Shown: positions 9,328-17,990 of the stretch, one piece after another
How positions within the stretch are numbered: the first letter of the stretch is position 1
How the letters are laid out: each line of letters begins with the position of its first letter
Assembly (NCBI GenBank): GCA_965644315.1
Contig: CBFFRQ010000066.1
Coordinates: forward strand, 596,032 to 660,031
DNA: 64,000 bases
Origin: Caecitellus pseudoparvulus
Lineage: Eukaryota > Bigyra: Bicosoecida
Direction of reading: 5' to 3'
Program-made: the position numbers and the translations under genes
Notes under the pieces: model-generated
Seen by the model: the letters and a program-made list of their open reading frames with translations, nothing else
Database searches by the model: none
What the model was told of the DNA's origin: nothing

Positions 9328-12300
9328 TCACCTACGGCGGCCCCTTCCCCGGCCCCGGCGGCCCTTGCCCCCCCCTCGACTCCGCCCACGCCCCCCTCGC
9401 GAACTGGCCTCCCGGGGCTGCGGCTCACTCCCCGAGCTTCCGTAGCTGAAGCCCAGACTGATGCTGCTGCCGGCGTGAGTGACAGACATACCAGCACTGC
9501 CGTGCCCGCTGGGGCGCTCAGCGGGCAGGGGCGCCTTGGCTGCTCTCGACTTGGACCCTTTCGAGGCTTGGCTGGTGGGGTACGCCGCCGGCCCGCGCGA
9601 TGGCTGCGCTGCAGGCGGCATGCCCCGGAGCTGTGGCTGCTTCGACGCGTGAGGCTTGGGAGGCGGCGTCGCCGCAGCGTCCCCGCTGGCCTGCAAAACG
9701 CTGCACAGGGCGTCGATGAGTGCCTCTGCCTCTGCGTCACGTGACATGTCCATGTCTGGCTGCAGGATTTTGCGGCGCAGGATGCCTTCCAGACACCCCC
9801 GCAGCATGCGGGCGATGGCGGCGACCTTGGGCGATGGCGTGCGGTAGTACAGCCATCCATCCACCACCAGCACCGTGTCGCTGCCTTGGCTGGTGGCAGA
9901 GGGCAGCGTCACGGCTCGCCCAGACGAGCTGGTCGTGGCCTCTTGCACTGCCGCGTACTGCACCGCCAGCTTGGCGCCTGTCAGCAGCAGAGGCCAGGCG
10001 GTGATGGGGGAGATGTCACGCAGGAACACTGCTGAGGTCTTGACTTTCTCAAAGAACACGCCGTACCGACATGCCCCGAAAGATGCCGCCGTTGCGTCCG
10101 CATTCACGCTGGAGGGGTGCATCTGCACAGGTCCAGAGCGGGTTTTCAGAGCCAGCGTTCCGGACGAAGCAGCCGAGCTGCGCCCACCTGCAGCGGGTGG
10201 AGGGGGGAACGTCGTCACGTTGGGGTACAGCCCTCCACACAGGACTGTCTTGACCAGTCCGTGGTTCGACGCATTGCGGTTCCACGGCGCATCCGCGTCA
10301 GCCCCGACGCCATCGGACACAAGGCTGCTCCAGGAACGCCCCTTGCCGCCCCCACCCCGCGCTGGGCGAAAGCGCCGGTACGAGGGGGGTTTCTGCACAA
10401 AGCCAATGTCCACAAGGAGGTCGAACAGCTGGGCCTTCATCTCGGAAATCGTGCACAGCGTAGCACGCGACAGGAAGTTGTCGAACTCGAAATCCCGCAA
10501 GTCGTCCCAGGCGCCCCTGCTGCCCTTGCTCGCCGCCACCTCCGCCGCCAGTGCCCTCCACTTGTCATACGCATTCATGAGGGTCAGGTGGTCGCTGGCG
10601 CCAATGCAGAACGCCTTCTTGGCCTTGTCCGACTCCGTGCGTTTGTCCAGGGGGGCCATGAACGGCGACCGACTGGCCAGCCCGGCGGCAATTGTCAGCA
10701 CGGGGTCCAGGCAGCCGAACACAGCGCCCATGAGGATCATCTTGCCCAGGCGGGGGTCGATGGGCAAGCAGGCCAGGTGGTACCCCAGTGGTGTCAGTTG
10801 GTCGCCGGCGCCCTCGTCCAGGGCTTGCAGCCCCCGCAGCGCGCGCAGACTGGATGTCACCGCCTCCTCCTCAGGCGGGTTCACCGCTGACCCAAGGAAG
10901 GCCTCCACCTCCCCCAGCTCCAGCACCCGGATGGACAGCACCAGCTCGTCAAGGGGCACGCGCAGCATCTCGGGCAGGGTGTACTCTGCCAGCCCCGCAT
11001 CCCAGCGGTGCTGGGAAAAAAGGTGGTAGCAGTAGCCAGCGGCCACACGGCCGGCACGCCCCCGCCGCTGTTTTGCACTGGCCTGCGAGACCCACGTCGT
11101 GACGAGGGACGCCATGCGGTTGGAGGGGTCAAAGCGGTTCTCCTTCACCTTGCCCACGTCCACCACGTACACGACGTCGTCGATGGTGATGGAGGTTTCG
11201 GCGATGTTGGTGGAGATGACGATCTTCCGCACACCGGGCGGCGGCCGGTCGAATACGGCTTTTTGCTGAGACGTCGGCAGCGTGGAGTGCAGGGGGTGAA
11301 TGACAAACTTGCCTTTGTTGGCGAAGAGCCCGCCCGCCTTGGTCAGCTGCTCGTACAGCTTCTGGATCTCAGCCAGGCCGGGCATGAACACGAGAATGGC
11401 ACCGGCAGGTGTGGAGGCCGACGCCTCCTCGTCAGCTGCTGCGGCCGCTGTGCCTGAGCGGCGGTTGGCGGGGTCTGCTGACACGATGTGTCGAAGTGTC
11501 GCTTCGATAAGGTCGTAGTTGATGACTTCTGGGTCCATAGCCGCCAGAGTGTCGAGAAAGGCGGCCTTGCGACCGGGATATGCCTTGCGCAGTGCAGCGA
11601 GCGACCCGTCGTCTTCAGCGACAGCGGGAGGAGGGCCCTTGCCACCTCCCCCTCCCTTGCCCTTCCGAGCGTACTCGCTGCCAGGCGCACAGGTGTACCC
11701 AGTCACATCCAGCACGTGCTCCAGCGTGTGGGCTGTTACGGGGAAGGCACGCCCAGGCACGTGAATGGCGGGTGCTCCGCCGAAATAGTCAGCGAACAGC
11801 TGCGCATTCAGAGTCGCAGACATGAGGATGAGGCGCAGCTTCGGGCGAGATGGCAGCAGGCGGCGCAAAATGATGAGCAGGAAGTCAGTGTTCAAATCCC
11901 GCTCGTGCACTTCATCCACACACACGTGCGTCACGCCCCGCAGCGCACCGTCGCCCTGCAGTCGGCGCAGCAGCACGCCAGTCGTGCAAAACAGCAACCT
12001 CGTCTCGGCAGACCGCTTGCTCTCCAGCCGGATGCTGTACCCGACGCTCTGCCCAGTGCGTTCGCACCGCTCGGCGGCGACGCGGTCAGCGACGCCAATG
12101 GCTGAAATACGCCGTGGCTGGGTGCAGATGATGTTCACATCGGCGCCCTGACCAGAGCTGACTGCCGCATCCAGCAGCAACTGTGGCACCTGTGTCGTCT
12201 TGCCAGCTCCCGTTTCGGCAGAAATGACGACCACCTGGTTCGACGCCACAGCCGCGAGCAGTTCCTTCCGCAGCTGGTACATGGGCAGCCGCTCCCGCTG

Positions 12301-14478
12301 GCGCAGCATGCTCTTGTACTTGCCGCTCTTCTGCCGGGCGGCAAACTCCTTCTTCAGGCGGGCGCTTTCTGCCTTGCGCGCCTCATTCACACTTGCCTCC
12401 CGAGCTGCGTCAGGGCGCTGTGTGCTGGGCGCGGGGGGCTGGGTCGTTGCTGCTCGCCCCACCGGCAGAAGTGCCGCGTCTGGCGGCGGCTGGTCTTCCC
12501 CTTCGAACAACCACGGCCAGGCCTCTTCCTGTGCCTTCACTTCCCCCAGCAATGCTTGCAGCTGGGGCGTGGGAGTGACGTCCAGGGGCAAAGGGGTGTG
12601 TTCCGGCACCTCGGCTGCCGGGGCAGGTTCCACAGGAGCACACCTGCCAGCCCCACTGCTGGCCTCAGCTGAGGGTGCAGCGGGGGGCACAGCAGGGGTG
12701 GTGGATGCCTTTGCTGCGGCCTTGGCCGCTTCGGCTTCTGCTTCTGCTGCAAGGCGTGACTCGCGCAGGCGACGCGAATGAAACGCACGAGCGGCGGCAG
12801 CGCGTGACGCCGCATCCATGGGCTTGGCGGCAGCGCCTCCGCCCTTCCCCGCCTTGGCTGTTTTGGCGGCCGAAGTCGCTGCCTTGTGTGCAGCGCTGGC
12901 AGCGGATGCAAACGCGTGCAGCTCAACGGCAAATGCGCCTGCCAGCGCGTCTGCCAAGCAGGCTGCTTTCGTGGTGTTCTTCGGGATGCTCGCCTTCGCG
13001 TCTGAGATGGAGTCATGTTGTGGGAGGGCTCCACCTGCCTCTGCCACCCACATTGCAGCTGAGTACATGATTGGGCCTCCCTGAGCCGCCACTGCCGCGC
13101 TCGCCACCTGTGCTGACAAGTGTGCTTGCACAATGCCAGCTTGCAGCGACGGCAGCGGGGCTCCGGGAATCTGCACCCACACACTGGGGGCAGAGCATTC
13201 CTTCCCGGAGCCATAGGCACTGCCACGTGGCACTGCGAAGAATATGTGCACTTTGTGCGGCCATGTGCGGGTCTTGCAGGCCAGCAGGCGTTTCCACTCT
13301 TCGGCAGTGCACTTGGGCGCATCCCACCGCAGCGGGGCGTTTTCCCGCCCCCGTAGCGACGCCACTTCCTCATACACCTGTGCAGGCCACCCTGATGGCG
13401 GCAGTGGCAGGTCTACTTGCGCCTCCACGCGCAGCAGCAATTGCAGCCCTTCATGCTCCACTGAACTGTCTGCGGGGGGTGCCGGCAGGCCGCACTCGTC
13501 AGCCGCGCCCACAGCGTCTGCCAGCACCTGCACTGCGCCTGGCTCGAAGATGACGGACAGGGCCATGGCTTCGTTGGCCAGAGTGGCGGCGATGAGGTCG
13601 CCCTCGTCGCCGTCTGCGACCCAGGCAGTCCACGGCGTCGCCGCGTGCGACCCGCCCTGCCGAACCGCCCGCAGAGCAGGCACAATGTACATGGGCAGCT
13701 TCTCGCCAGCCACCATGTACGCGCCAGTGCTGTACTCAGCCAAACATGCGAGAGCTGTTGTCCACGGCACGGCGCGCCCTGCCTCACCGCCCAAGTGAGC
13801 TGCCAACCCAGTCACCAGGTCCTGTGCAACTTGCCGACACACGCCCCGGGCCATGAGGCGCAGAACAGCGTGTTCCTGCTTCCAGGGGAGGCTCTGACGC
13901 AGTGCAAGTTGCCGACGGGTGACGTTTGTCTTGGCTGGTGCGTCCCCCTCTGCTGTGGGGGCTGAGAACGCGGCCGTGACAGTGTCCTCAGTCAGGTGCA
14001 CACACAACCAGTCCATGGCGGCGACAACATCCGCCCCCCCCGTCGCGGCCAGGGCGGACTGCACTGCCGATACGGGAAATTGGTAGTGCTGTGTGAGGTG
14101 TTCGACGATTTCCGCCGCGACGGAGGTGTCTGGTGCCGGAGGGGGGGCGGCATCCCCCACTGGACCCGGTCCATCCGCAGCTGCGCTGCCGGCTGCTGCA
14201 GATGGCACACTGCTGAGGGGGGCGCCAGCCTCGGGGGCGGACACGGCAGTGCTCTGCCTCAGCACCTCCTCCACGTGTGCCTCCACTGCTGGCGGCAGCG
14301 AGATGACCTCTGCGCGCTTGGGCACCTTCTTCACCAGCGGCTTGGCCAGGCCAGATGTGACAGGTGCAGGGCTTGGGGCTGACGTGAGGTGTTCAGGGAC
14401 CGGAACAGACCCACGCCCACGTCCCCGCCCTCGTCCGCGACCACGGCCACGTCCACGACCGCGGCCCCTTGACTGCAT
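9328..14478 (-). CDS. DEAH-box RNA helicase with N-terminal UBA domain, DHX29/DHX57-like
   Basis: ATP-dependent RNA helicase of 1,716 residues in a single exon. The N-terminus is almost pure RG repeats (MQSRGRGRGRGRG...) and the C-terminus is again RG/RGG-rich, both typical RNA-binding tails. A UBA-like domain lies at about residues 121-160 (AEIVEHLTQHYQFPVSAVQS). Helicase motifs in order: I SAETGAGKTTQ (about 754), II DEVH (about 854), III SATLNAQ (about 884), V STNIAETSITIDD, VI QRRGRAGR (about 1139). Then come the winged-helix/HA2 region and the OB-fold block. The DEVH variant of DEAH and the UBA point to the DHX29/36/57 group, involved in translation initiation or G-quadruplex unwinding. 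Which paralogue it is cannot be decided by eye. Confidence 0.88.
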   Translation of the reverse strand: MQSRGRGRGRGRGRGRGRGRGRGSVPVPEHLTSAPSPAPVTSGLAKPLVKKVPKRAEVISLPPAVEAHVEEVLRQSTAVSAPEAGAPLSSVPSAAAGSAAADGPGPVGDAAPPPAPDTSVAAEIVEHLTQHYQFPVSAVQSALAATGGADVVAAMDWLCVHLTEDTVTAAFSAPTAEGDAPAKTNVTRRQLALRQSLPWKQEHAVLRLMARGVCRQVAQDLVTGLAAHLGGEAGRAVPWTTALACLAEYSTGAYMVAGEKLPMYIVPALRAVRQGGSHAATPWTAWVADGDEGDLIAATLANEAMALSVIFEPGAVQVLADAVGAADECGLPAPPADSSVEHEGLQLLLRVEAQVDLPLPPSGWPAQVYEEVASLRGRENAPLRWDAPKCTAEEWKRLLACKTRTWPHKVHIFFAVPRGSAYGSGKECSAPSVWVQIPGAPLPSLQAGIVQAHLSAQVASAAVAAQGGPIMYSAAMWVAEAGGALPQHDSISDAKASIPKNTTKAACLADALAGAFAVELHAFASAASAAHKAATSAAKTAKAGKGGGAAAKPMDAASRAAAARAFHSRRLRESRLAAEAEAEAAKAAAKASTTPAVPPAAPSAEASSGAGRCAPVEPAPAAEVPEHTPLPLDVTPTPQLQALLGEVKAQEEAWPWLFEGEDQPPPDAALLPVGRAATTQPPAPSTQRPDAAREASVNEARKAESARLKKEFAARQKSGKYKSMLRQRERLPMYQLRKELLAAVASNQVVVISAETGAGKTTQVPQLLLDAAVSSGQGADVNIICTQPRRISAIGVADRVAAERCERTGQSVGYSIRLESKRSAETRLLFCTTGVLLRRLQGDGALRGVTHVCVDEVHERDLNTDFLLIILRRLLPSRPKLRLILMSATLNAQLFADYFGGAPAIHVPGRAFPVTAHTLEHVLDVTGYTCAPGSEYARKGKGGGGGKGPPPAVAEDDGSLAALRKAYPGRKAAFLDTLAAMDPEVINYDLIEATLRHIVSADPANRRSGTAAAAADEEASASTPAGAILVFMPGLAEIQKLYEQLTKAGGLFANKGKFVIHPLHSTLPTSQQKAVFDRPPPGVRKIVISTNIAETSITIDDVVYVVDVGKVKENRFDPSNRMASLVTTWVSQASAKQRRGRAGRVAAGYCYHLFSQHRWDAGLAEYTLPEMLRVPLDELVLSIRVLELGEVEAFLGSAVNPPEEEAVTSSLRALRGLQALDEGAGDQLTPLGYHLACLPIDPRLGKMILMGAVFGCLDPVLTIAAGLASRSPFMAPLDKRTESDKAKKAFCIGASDHLTLMNAYDKWRALAAEVAASKGSRGAWDDLRDFEFDNFLSRATLCTISEMKAQLFDLLVDIGFVQKPPSYRRFRPARGGGGKGRSWSSLVSDGVGADADAPWNRNASNHGLVKTVLCGGLYPNVTTFPPPPAAGGRSSAASSGTLALKTRSGPVQMHPSSVNADATAASFGACRYGVFFEKVKTSAVFLRDISPITAWPLLLTGAKLAVQYAAVQEATTSSSGRAVTLPSATSQGSDTVLVVDGWLYYRTPSPKVAAIARMLRGCLEGILRRKILQPDMDMSRDAEAEALIDALCSVLQASGDAAATPPPKPHASKQPQLRGMPPAAQPSRGPAAYPTSQASKGSKSRAAKAPLPAERPSGHGSAGMSVTHAGSSISLGFSYGSSGSEPQPREASSRGGRGRSRGGGKGRRGRGRGRRR

Positions 14479-14518
14479 TGGGAGGTGGGAGGGGGCGACG
14501 TTGTGGGCGGCGTGCTAG

Positions 14519-14530
14519 GCAATTTCCGCA
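14519..14530 (-). promoter_or_regulatory. TGCGGAAATTGC element upstream of the DEAH helicase
   Basis: Perfect consensus on the gene's sense strand, 41-52 bp before the ATG. Confidence 0.55.
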
Positions 14531-14876
14531 GGCGACCGTACCTTGTTGAAGCGCCCTCCGCCTCTGTTTGGACCCCTTCCCATCGTTTCCCCAGGCTCCG
14601 CAACGATATCAGTGATAAACGTTGGGCTAGGTCGCTAGCTTGCGCTCAGTCCTCGGTGGGCAGAGTGCCTTTGCTCTGCAGCAGCAGCAGACACGGCTCA
14701 AACCTGGGCCACTATTGTGCATGCATGCGCTGGCACAGTAAAGCCAGCGCCACAAATCTTGAACGAGGATAATTTGTACCATCCAATTTCATGTTCAATC
14801 GACTTGCGAAGCCCCGTACACTCCCAACTGAACGGCATTGCGTGAAGGAGGAGAGGGGTGGCAAGGATCAGGGAAA

Positions 14877-14888
14877 GCGATTTCCGCA
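14877..14888 (+). promoter_or_regulatory. GCGATTTCCGCA element upstream of the Obg gene
   Basis: Reverse-complement orientation, ending 5 bp before the ATG. Confidence 0.55.
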
Positions 14889-14893
14889 GCACG

Positions 14894-16249
14894 ATGGCTG
14901 GGCAGTGGGCTGTGCGCCGGGCGCTACACGCAGCCATCACCTTGCAGCCCAGTGTGTGGGTACCTCCAGTCCCCCTGCGGGCATTCTCTAGCAAGGGGGG
15001 CGCTCCGAACCGCCACAAGTTCACCGACCGCGTGAGGCTGCAGGTGGAGGGCGGGCAGGGAGGTCGAGGTGTGCAGGCCATGGCAGCAACGGGGTCCAAC
15101 CCGCTCTACAAGCGGCGCGTGGGGGCTGCGGGGGGTGACGGCGGTGACGTCATCATTCGAGCGGCTTCTGCGCTTGAGGACCTGAACATGAACAAGTTCG
15201 TGTTCAACGGCGTGAAGGGTGGTGACGCCAAGGGCCAGGGGCTGGCGGGGGGGCGAGGTCGCGACGTGATCGTGCACGTGCCCTGTGGCACCGTGGTCAA
15301 GGATGTGCAGCGAGTGTACATCCTGGACCCGGAGGCTGACGTGGCTGGCGCGGAGACGCCTGAACCCGGAACAGAACACCTGCCAGTCGTGCAGCCCAGC
15401 GCCCCCGGCAAGCTGCCCTACCGTGACACCCTCACCCGGCTGGGGGAGGTGACTGAGGACGGGGACAGCATGCTGGTGGCACGTGGGGGGGCGGGCGGCT
15501 TGGGCAATGCCTCATTCCGCCGTGACGAGGACTGGCCTGAAACGCCGCACATCGCCGGCGAACCCGGCCAACTGCGGTTTTTGGAGCTGGAGCTGAAGGT
15601 GCTGGCAGACATTGGGCTGGTGGGTTTCCCCAACGCTGGCAAGAGCAGCCTGCTGGCAAGTATGTCAGCTGCCCAGCCAAAGGTGGCAGACTACCCATTC
15701 ACGACGCTGTCGCCGGTGATGGGCGTGCTGCGTTTCGGGGACGGCTCCAGCCTGCGCGTTGCAGACGTGCCAGGCCTCATCACTGGCGCATCAGAGGATC
15801 GGGGTCTGGGCCACGAATTCTTGCGCCACATCGAACGCTCGACGGTGCTGGTGTATGTCGTTGACGCCTCAGGCAGCGACATTACTGCTGGGCAGGAGGA
15901 GGGGGCCGATGAGGGGGGCAGCGTGGACCGTTTACGGGGGCCCCGCCCGTCAGAGGCGGGTCTGACCCCCTCACAGCGCCGTGTACGCCGGGCAGTGGAC
16001 GATCTGGCGGCACTGCAGGAGGAGCTGCGTGCGTACAACCCAGCCCTGCTGGCACGGCCGGCACTGGTGGTGGCCAACAAGACAGACCTCCCCGGAACAC
16101 AGAACACAGTGGAGGCCCTGAGACAGGCCACCATGTTGCCCGTGGTGGCAGTGTCAGCTCTGCAGCGCGCTGGCCTGCCGTTGCTGGTGCGTTCCCTCAA
16201 GTGGCTTCACGACACGGCCAGCCAACAGGGGGCGGGCAGCGGCAGGTGA
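14894..16249 (+). CDS. Obg/CgtA-family GTPase, mitochondrial MTG2-like
   Basis: Ribosome-assembly GTPase, 451 residues, one exon. The N-terminus (MAGQWAVRRALHAAI...) is Arg-rich and amphipathic, fitting mitochondrial import. The Gly-rich Obg fold occupies residues about 45-220 (VEGGQGGRGV, GAAGGDGGDVI, GGVKGGDAKG-type turns, RGRDVIVHVPCGTVV). The G domain follows: G1 GFPNAGKSS (about 244), switch YPFTTLSP, G3 DVPG (about 290) with RGLGHEFLRHIER, G4 NKTD (about 394) and an SA-containing G5. An acidic insertion of about 40 residues sits between G3 and G4. The start sits right behind the GCGATTTCCGC element. It is convergent with NAA10 (43 bp apart). Confidence 0.9.
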   Translation: MAGQWAVRRALHAAITLQPSVWVPPVPLRAFSSKGGAPNRHKFTDRVRLQVEGGQGGRGVQAMAATGSNPLYKRRVGAAGGDGGDVIIRAASALEDLNMNKFVFNGVKGGDAKGQGLAGGRGRDVIVHVPCGTVVKDVQRVYILDPEADVAGAETPEPGTEHLPVVQPSAPGKLPYRDTLTRLGEVTEDGDSMLVARGGAGGLGNASFRRDEDWPETPHIAGEPGQLRFLELELKVLADIGLVGFPNAGKSSLLASMSAAQPKVADYPFTTLSPVMGVLRFGDGSSLRVADVPGLITGASEDRGLGHEFLRHIERSTVLVYVVDASGSDITAGQEEGADEGGSVDRLRGPRPSEAGLTPSQRRVRRAVDDLAALQEELRAYNPALLARPALVVANKTDLPGTQNTVEALRQATMLPVVAVSALQRAGLPLLVRSLKWLHDTASQQGAGSGR

Positions 16250-16292
16250 AGTGGGGAGGCCTGGGGGTGCGGAATGCATTGGGCGAGACCGT

Positions 16293-17227
16293 TTAACTGG
16301 ATGCCGTGGCTTCTGCAGGGGCGGTTGGTGGGGTGGCAGACACCGCCGCCACACCCCCCTCAGCGGCAGCGGGAGGGGGTGACACGGCATCCCCACCTGC
16401 GCCGACCTTCCCTGCATCAGCACTCGCCTCGTCTGCCTTGGCTGCCGTGGCTGATCCGGGGATGGGGCGACCGTTTGCTGCTGCGCAGTGCGGCTCGCTC
16501 CCCAGCTCGGTAATGTCGCCAGACGGCAGCAGGGGCAAACCCACCTCAGCCCGGGAGAGCTCGTGGTGCAGCTCCAGCCCATTCTCACCATCAGCATAGT
16601 ACTTGGGCTCCACGCCGTGTTGCCTGAGGGGGGCGGGGGGTGGCCAGGGGCAGTGAAATGGCACTGCGGCAGGCTGGAACTTGACATAGCACACGCACTT
16701 GAACTGCAGCGTCTTTGTGTACAGGTGCTTGGCAGCTTCATTCGTCTCACGGACGTGCAGGGAGCAGTACTTTGCGTCATACACCTCCACCATTGCGCGC
16801 TCTGTGCAAGCAAGGCGGGAGGCGAAATGTCAGCAAGGCTGGTGCACAATCGCCCGATTTCCGCACGCCTTCACACGCACGAGTGGCTTCCATGAGCTTC
16901 GTCGCGAGGCCCAACTTGCGGTGAGTGCGCATGACTGCCAGTGACGTGATGTGCCCGTGCAGGGGCCTGTCGTCCTCATCGCTGCGGTGAGATGGCGGCG
17001 GGTGGTGTGTGCACTGGCTCTGGTCAGCTCGCTGCCAGCACGCACATCTTGCCCAGCACATAGCCGACGATCTTGCCGCCAGCCTCCTCAGCGACGTAGG
17101 TGAGGGCGGGCCATGACAGCAGGTGGTAGTAGTAGTACTTTAGGTGGTAGTTCTCGGGCAGACAGTGCAGGTTGGCCGTCTGCAGGCCGATGAGGTCTTT
17201 GAACTCGCCGCGGCGAATGCTGACCAT
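16293..17227 (-). CDS. NAA10: N-alpha-acetyltransferase 10 (NatA catalytic subunit)
   Basis: Acetylates N-termini exposed after Met removal, with NAA15 at the ribosome. Exons 17227-17046, 16981-16881, 16801-16699 and 16623-16293 give 238 residues; every junction restores the family sequence. Conserved blocks: [70 protein letters not shown] (acetyl-CoA R/QxxGxA loop), [43 protein letters not shown]. All three donors start GTGCGTG. The C-terminal Ala/Pro-rich tail is of the usual disordered kind. Intron 2 holds a copy of the recurrent element (16855-16865). Confidence 0.95.
16855..16865 (-). promoter_or_regulatory. TGCGGAAATCG element in NAA10 intron 2
   Basis: Sense orientation, about 15 nt after the 5' splice site. 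Confidence 0.4.
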
Positions 17228-17431
17228 GGTGCAAGCACTGAGCGGTTCGCGGCCACAGACAGGGGCAGGGGAAAGGGGCTGCTGAATGGCGCCGATGGCA
17301 GGTGGGTTGTGCAGGGAGTGTGTTTTGTTTCTTTTAGAATGATTGTCACGCTCTTTGCGGCTGACAAACACCGAGACTGGCATGCGATATCCTTGGGAGA
17401 AAAATGGTCGCGGGGTGGCGTGTGCGCCGAC

Positions 17432-17495
17432 CAGGGATCTCAGGGGTATACGGGAAGCCATCTCCGCACCTTCTAACTGAGATGCCGGACACCCC
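17432..17495 (+). repeat. Direct repeat copy A, pseudoknot-compatible
   Basis: Shares with copy B the opening CAGGGATCTCAGGGGT and the closing CTGAGATGCCGGACACCC. ATCTCAG (17437-17443) can pair with CTGAGAT (17477-17483). GGGTATAC (17444-17451) pairs only partly with GGACACCC (17487-17494). Confidence 0.7.
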
Positions 17496-17628
17496 ATTGC
17501 AAATGGGGGGTGGACCCTCCCCTTCGCCGCCCGGGTCCAAAGCGATAACGCTCCTCCACCTCCTCCGTCGGCTTGCCGACGCTCGTCCTGGGCAAGATCA
17601 AGTGCCACCTTGTCATTAATATGCCAGA

Positions 17629-17693
17629 CAGGGATCTCAGGGGTGTCCAGGAAGCTAGTTCGGCACCCTTTCTTGCTGAGATGCCGGACACCC
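17629..17693 (+). repeat. Direct repeat copy B, pseudoknot-compatible
   Basis: ATCTCAG (17634-17640) pairs with CTGAGAT (17676-17682), and GGGTGTCC (17641-17648) pairs perfectly with GGACACCC (17686-17693). The order a-b-a'-b' is that of an H-type pseudoknot. Copy A lies 197 bp upstream. Confidence 0.7.
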
Positions 17694-17852
17694 GGTCGAG
17701 TGAAGCCAGACACACTTGAAATGCCTGGCACCAAACTACACCTCGTAAAATTCCCATGAACACAGCTGGATTGACTGTACTCCCGTTCCTCAGCGTGCCT
17801 AGCGCCGTGTCTCCACTCCTGGCCGCCACAGGTGAGCATGCACCGGTGCAAG

Positions 17853-17864
17853 TGCGGAAGTTGC
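17853..17864 (+). promoter_or_regulatory. TGCGGAAGTTGC element upstream of ankyrin protein 1
   Basis: Sense orientation, 126 bp before the ATG. Confidence 0.5.
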
Positions 17865-17990
17865 ACCCTCACAAGTCAACTTCCACAACGCCTCCCCGCC
17901 ACGCCAACACACCTACCCACTGCCATCATCCCGCAGGAGTCGGCAACACAGCACTGTTCCACCTGACCAGAGCCCCTGCCATCCATCGCC

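Larger units (their letters stand above)
14479..14893. other. Divergent spacer, DEAH helicase / Obg GTPase
   Basis: 415 bp with an element copy close to each start (14519-14530 and 14877-14888). The middle (about 14580-14830) is less GC-rich and shows no gene or tRNA I can support. Confidence 0.55.
17228..17990. other. Divergent spacer NAA10 / ankyrin protein 1, with repeats
   Basis: 763 bp, visibly lower in GC than its surroundings. It contains the two 64-bp direct repeats annotated separately and one TGCGGAAGTTGC element (17853-17864). Open frames crossing it share no conserved domain and are not credible genes. It may be a decayed mobile element. Confidence 0.5.

Noticed and set aside
14690-14715. 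Possible tRNA T-arm (GGCTCAAACCTGGGCC) upstream of the Obg gene
   Set aside because: It lacks the TTC of a T-loop, and no matching D-arm, anticodon arm or acceptor stem was found.
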